Positions 19,861 through 22,542 of a DNA stretch of 22,542 bases are shown piece by piece; the stretch's first letter is position 1; every line of letters begins with the position of its first letter. Source of the DNA: a virus. The notes beneath the pieces were generated by a model, which was given only the letters and a program-made list of their open reading frames with translations, did not search any database and had not been told where the DNA came from. Both the position numbers and the translations under genes were made by a program. Where the stretch lies: positions 1 to 22,542 of IMG/VR virus record IMGVR_UViG_3300007734_000482; one strand, written 5' to 3'.

Positions 19861-20295
19861 CTAGATGCGCGCCTGGACGCGCACGCCGATCGTGAGGAGG
19901 GCAGAGCGCGTGGTGTCGCTCGCGCCCACCTCGAGGTTGACGGTGCTCACTGACGCCACGCGGACGGTGTTGCCCATCGTCGGCGCCGTGCTGGTCTCGC
20001 GCAGCTGGTTCTCGACCTCGGCGAGCAGCGCATAGGCGCGCTCGACAGCAGGCTGCGTCTGCTGGCCCTCGCGGATCACGAAGATCATCACCTGAACGGT
20101 GTAGACCTCCTCCTTGGCGAGCTGGCCGAGCCCGGCCCAGTTCTGCTCGCCATCGAGGCCCAGCACGTTGATGCTCTCCCGCCCGGGGTCCGGCAGGGCC
20201 GGCCCGTAGTTGACGCGCACGCCCGTGAGGTTCGTGCGGGCCGCCAGAGCGGTCACCAGGGCGCTCATGAACGCCGGTGCGGTCGAGGTGCTCAT
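19861..20295 (-). CDS. Tail terminator-like protein
   Basis: This is a 144-residue protein from ATG 20295-20293, sharing one base with the connector stop (TGATG). A helix at 8-20 is followed by beta strands 'EEVYTVQVMIFVIREG', a long helix 'AVERAYALLAEVENQLRET', and paired strands closing with 'LLTIGVRVQARI'. This alpha-beta order is that of gpU/gp17-type tail terminators. Its place between connector and tail tube genes fits. Confidence 0.65.
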   Translation of the reverse strand: MSTSTAPAFMSALVTALAARTNLTGVRVNYGPALPDPGRESINVLGLDGEQNWAGLGQLAKEEVYTVQVMIFVIREGQQTQPAVERAYALLAEVENQLRETSTAPTMGNTVRVASVSTVNLEVGASDTTRSALLTIGVRVQARI

Positions 20296-20933
20296 CAGTA
20301 GATGACGTGCCTGCGGTAGCTGTTGAGCAGCCTGCGCGCGGCCGGCGGCAGCCCGTAGGACGCGATGCGCTCGGTCGCCAGCTGCACGGCCTCGTCGACG
20401 TCCATCGCAAAGGCGCTTACGTCGCGGCGCATGGCCGAGGTGACCGTGAGGATCGCCGCCTGCTTGACAGGCTCCGGCACCGATGCGAAGCCCCACACGC
20501 CGGCCACGTCGACGATCGCGTAGCCGTAGCGCACGGCGGTCGGCGAGGTGAACATCCCGGTGAGCAGGTTCGAGAACTGGATGCTGGTGAACACGCCCTC
20601 GGGCTTGGTCACCGGCTGGCCCTGGTACTGATCGGTGACCGTCAGCGTGAGCGGCGCAGTCGACTCAGGGTGCAGGGTCACGCTCGAGAGCGTCTGGCAG
20701 TCATACGGCTCGAGGTCGAGCCGGTACTGGCCGAGCTCGAGGCGGAACCTGCGCGTGGTCGGCGTGCCGACGCTTCCGGTGACAGGAGCGAACTCGCGGT
20801 TGACCTCGTTGCAGATCGACTTCGAGTAGATCGTGATGAGCGCGTCGATCAGCGAGTCGCGGCTGGTGTCGGCGGTCGGCATCTCGAGCGCCAGGCGCAC
20901 GTCCGACCGTGAGCAGAGGTCACCGGCAGCCAT
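20295..20933 (-). CDS. Head-tail connector protein (HK97 gp6/gp15-like)
   Basis: This is a 212-residue protein from ATG 20933-20931. N-terminal 'CSRSDVRLALEM' and helices with 'LIDALITIYSKSICNEVNRE' resemble head-completion (adaptor) proteins of SPP1 gp15/HK97 gp6 type. A beta insert covers 60-140, followed by helices 'PEPVKQAAILTVTSAMRRDV' and 'RRLLNSYRRHVIY'. It would bind the portal ring and start the neck. Confidence 0.75.
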   Translation of the reverse strand: MAAGDLCSRSDVRLALEMPTADTSRDSLIDALITIYSKSICNEVNREFAPVTGSVGTPTTRRFRLELGQYRLDLEPYDCQTLSSVTLHPESTAPLTLTVTDQYQGQPVTKPEGVFTSIQFSNLLTGMFTSPTAVRYGYAIVDVAGVWGFASVPEPVKQAAILTVTSAMRRDVSAFAMDVDEAVQLATERIASYGLPPAARRLLNSYRRHVIY

Positions 20934-20936
20934 CGG

Positions 20937-21140
20937 CTATCGCTCCTCGACCTTCTTCGCGCGGGTCGTCTTGGGCGCGGGGCGCTTGGCGGCGCGTGCG
21001 GCCGGCGGAGCGGCCTGCCCGGTGATCTTGGCGATCTCGGCGTCGACGGCTGCGACGCGGTCCTTCAGGCCGCGGTTCTCATACCCGCGGCGCTCCTCGA
21101 TGAGTCCTGCGAGGCGCTCGGCCTTTTCCTTGTCATTCAC
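20937..21140 (-). CDS. Small basic-tailed protein next to the capsid gene
   Basis: This 67-residue protein runs from GTG 21140, with only a distant GGAG. A coiled-coil-like first half ('LAGLIEERRGYENRGLKDRV') and a Lys/Arg/Ala/Pro-rich tail ('ARAAKRPAPKTTRAKKVEER') are visible. Small Lys/Pro-rich proteins sit here in many actinophages; the role is unknown. It is separated from the capsid gene by a hairpin that could lower its expression. Confidence 0.6.
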   Translation of the reverse strand: MNDKEKAERLAGLIEERRGYENRGLKDRVAAVDAEIAKITGQAAPPAARAAKRPAPKTTRAKKVEER

Positions 21141-21171
21141 GTGTCTGTGTCTCCAAGTAGGGGAGAACGAC

Positions 21172-21199
21172 GCGGGGCGGACCCGAAGGCCCGCCCCGC
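21172..21199 (-). terminator. Strong hairpin after the capsid gene (attenuator or terminator)
   Basis: On the minus strand, 12-base arms (21199-21188 and 21183-21172) pair with one G-U wobble around a TTCG loop (21187-21184) of the C(UUCG)G type. It is followed by GTCGTTCTCC with no clear U-tract. It lies 29 bases downstream of the capsid stop. Such hairpins after capsid genes can stabilise the capsid mRNA or reduce read-through to the genes that follow. Full termination is unlikely because essential genes lie beyond. Confidence 0.65.
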
Positions 21200-21228
21200 T
21201 TGTGCCGTTACTGCTGTGTGCCTGAGAC

Positions 21229-22518
21229 CTAGAAGCTCGGAGCCGCGAGGCCCGTGCCGGCGATCTTGGCGATGCCCTTCGGGTAGCGCTCGGACGCGAA
21301 GGCCGAGTAGTTGAAGAGCTGCAGGCGCACCTCGAGCGTGCCCGAGAGAACCTGGTCGAGCACGCGGGTGACGACCGGACCCTCCATGAGGGGCATGTCG
21401 TCGGCGCGCACGAGGTAGATCTCGTCCTCGTTGGTGCCCGTGCCGTAGGTGGTGCCGACGTTGGCGTCCACGACCACCGGGTAGCCGGCGATCGTGAGCG
21501 GCACGCCGCCATCCTGCTCGCCCACGCCGCGGTAGAACCCGCCCTGCTGAAGCAGCGGGAAGGTCGAGCTCAGGTTGCTGGCCAGGAACGCCGCGCGACG
21601 CGGGTGCATGACCCAGTGCGTCGGAGGCAGGTAACGCTGGCTGAGCACCTGCTGCACGGCGTCGTAGAGCTTCGGCAGAAGCTCAGCGGCCGTCGGCGTG
21701 CTGTCGGTGTAGGTGACGCTGACGATCGACGACACGTTGCGGATACCGACGTGCTCGGAAGAGGCAGCGGCGCCGCGGATGCACTCGCGGTCGAGCTCGG
21801 TGGCGTGCGCCAGAGCCAGGTCGCGGAAGATGATCTGGTCGAAGGCCGGGTTGCTGCGCTCGAGGAGCTGCAGCGACACGTCCTGCTGACCGGCGATCGT
21901 GCGGACGTACACCGAGAGCTGCGACGAAGTCACGTCGGTCTCGGACACGCCCGAGCCCTCGACCTGCGCAGCCTCAGAGGCGCCGGTGTCCATCTTCGGC
22001 AGCGTCATCACCATGCCGGTGTCCGGAAGCGGAACGCTCGGCAGCACGTTGGCGAAGGGGCGACCCTGACGGGCGACCTCCACCGCGTACTCGGCGAGGT
22101 ACTGCGGCGGGATGAAGCCGCCACCCTGACCCGATGCCGAGGTCACGTTGCGCATCTCGGCCTCGTTGCGCATCAGGCGCTTCGCGGCCTCGGGGTCCGT
22201 CTTGTGGTGCACCAGGTCGTACAGGAACGAACGCTGGTCGGGGGAGTCCGGCCGGTAGGTCGGCTCCTCCTTGGTGACGCGGACGTCCATCGAGAGGGTC
22301 GGAGCAGCCTTGCGGGCCTCCTGGACCTTCTCGTAGCGGGTGACGGCGCTCTTGCGCGCCTCCACCTCGGACACCGCGCCGTCGAACTCAGCCTCAAGAG
22401 CAGCCAGGTCGGCGCTCTCGTCGGCGAGCTCGATCGCGTCGGCCGCCGACTGCATGCGCAGCTCGGCGTCCTCGAGGGCCTTGCGGGCCTCGGTGATCTT
22501 GGTCTCCATGAGTGTCAT
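21229..22518 (-). CDS. Major capsid protein, HK97 fold
   Basis: This is a 429-residue protein. ATG 22518 overlaps the upstream stop (TAATG), and an ATG 3 codons later is also usable. Residues 1-110 form an Ala/Glu-rich coiled coil like the HK97 delta (scaffold) domain, usually removed by a prohead protease. Residues 120-429 show 'GGGFIPPQYLAEYAVEVARQ', 'TLPKMDTGASEAAQVEGSG', 'LLERSNPAFDQIIFRDLALA', 'WVMHPRRAAFLASN' and 'TIAGYPVVVDANV', all typical of HK97-type capsids. No separate scaffold gene is seen in the window, which agrees with a fused delta domain. Confidence 0.93.
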   Translation of the reverse strand: MTLMETKITEARKALEDAELRMQSAADAIELADESADLAALEAEFDGAVSEVEARKSAVTRYEKVQEARKAAPTLSMDVRVTKEEPTYRPDSPDQRSFLYDLVHHKTDPEAAKRLMRNEAEMRNVTSASGQGGGFIPPQYLAEYAVEVARQGRPFANVLPSVPLPDTGMVMTLPKMDTGASEAAQVEGSGVSETDVTSSQLSVYVRTIAGQQDVSLQLLERSNPAFDQIIFRDLALAHATELDRECIRGAAASSEHVGIRNVSSIVSVTYTDSTPTAAELLPKLYDAVQQVLSQRYLPPTHWVMHPRRAAFLASNLSSTFPLLQQGGFYRGVGEQDGGVPLTIAGYPVVVDANVGTTYGTGTNEDEIYLVRADDMPLMEGPVVTRVLDQVLSGTLEVRLQLFNYSAFASERYPKGIAKIAGTGLAAPSF

Positions 22519-22542
22519 TACCTCGTGAGATCGAACTTGACG
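22518..22542 (-). CDS. End of an upstream gene (last 7 codons)
   Basis: In one minus-strand frame the last visible codons (VKFDLTR) end in TAA at 22520-22518, which shares one base with the capsid ATG. Coupling of this kind suggests an upstream coding gene. In similar phages that gene is the prohead protease, but the visible sequence cannot show it. Confidence 0.35.

Noticed and set aside
19847-20410. Alternative minus-strand frame over the tail terminator gene
   Set aside because: Its product is Arg/Gly/Pro-rich without domains, while the other frame (19861-20295) gives a tail terminator-like protein coupled to the connector gene.

Overview
This is a GC-rich window of an actinobacterial temperate phage or phage-like element (about two-thirds G+C by eye, many GTG starts, third positions mostly G or C). 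It has long-tailed (siphovirus-type) virion genes, a tyrosine integrase, an excisionase-like protein, Cro/C1-type helix-turn-helix proteins and an Rpf-type peptidoglycan hydrolase. The Rpf-type enzyme and the gene style point to an actinobacterial host. The genus cannot be told from the sequence. No rRNA, tRNA, CRISPR array or insertion sequence was seen.

Layout. (1) 22542 down to 9590, minus strand, is the late block. In transcription order it holds the end of an unidentified gene, an HK97-type major capsid protein, a hairpin, a small basic protein, a head-tail connector, a tail terminator, a small protein, the tail tube, an HK97 gp10-like protein, tail assembly chaperones with a probable -1 frameshift, the tape measure, a two-part minor tail protein, a tip or fibre-like protein, a coiled-coil membrane protein, a CHAP-like endolysin, a holin candidate, a small HTH-like protein and two metallophosphoesterases. 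(2) 9586 to 7639 is the switch region. It has two small HTH genes on the plus strand, a two-gene plus-strand cassette with its own promoter, two minus-strand genes facing them, and several inverted repeats that look like operators. (3) 7638 down to 5151, minus strand, is an early operon of tightly coupled genes. It includes a PD-(D/E)XK (RecB/Cas4-like) nuclease, a protein with an SSB-like acidic tail, zinc-binding small proteins and an excisionase-like protein. (4) 5230 to 4175 is the integrase on the plus strand, facing the early operon and overlapping its last gene tail to tail. (5) 4069 down to 1, minus strand, is a second coupled operon. It holds an Rpf-like secreted hydrolase, a large zinc-finger/HTH protein, a RuvC-like resolvase, two 27-residue membrane peptides, zinc-knuckle peptides, a glycosyltransferase-like protein and uncharacterised phage proteins.

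Nearly all minus-strand genes are joined by ATGA, GTGA, TGATG or TAATG junctions. Those junctions set the starts of several genes under 60 codons. Phage genes lie on both sides of the integrase, so the window looks like a free or circular phage genome rather than the edge of an integrated prophage.

The points most worth checking are: a family of TGGGGAGAC repeats around the integrase 5' end (candidate attP arm or regulatory sites); the early-region Rpf-like enzyme; the antisense layout of integrase and excisionase; the split minor tail protein; the gene-within-a-gene at 1179-1694; the tandem metallophosphoesterases; and the membrane micropeptides flanking RuvC. All functional calls come from reading motifs by eye; no database search was possible.
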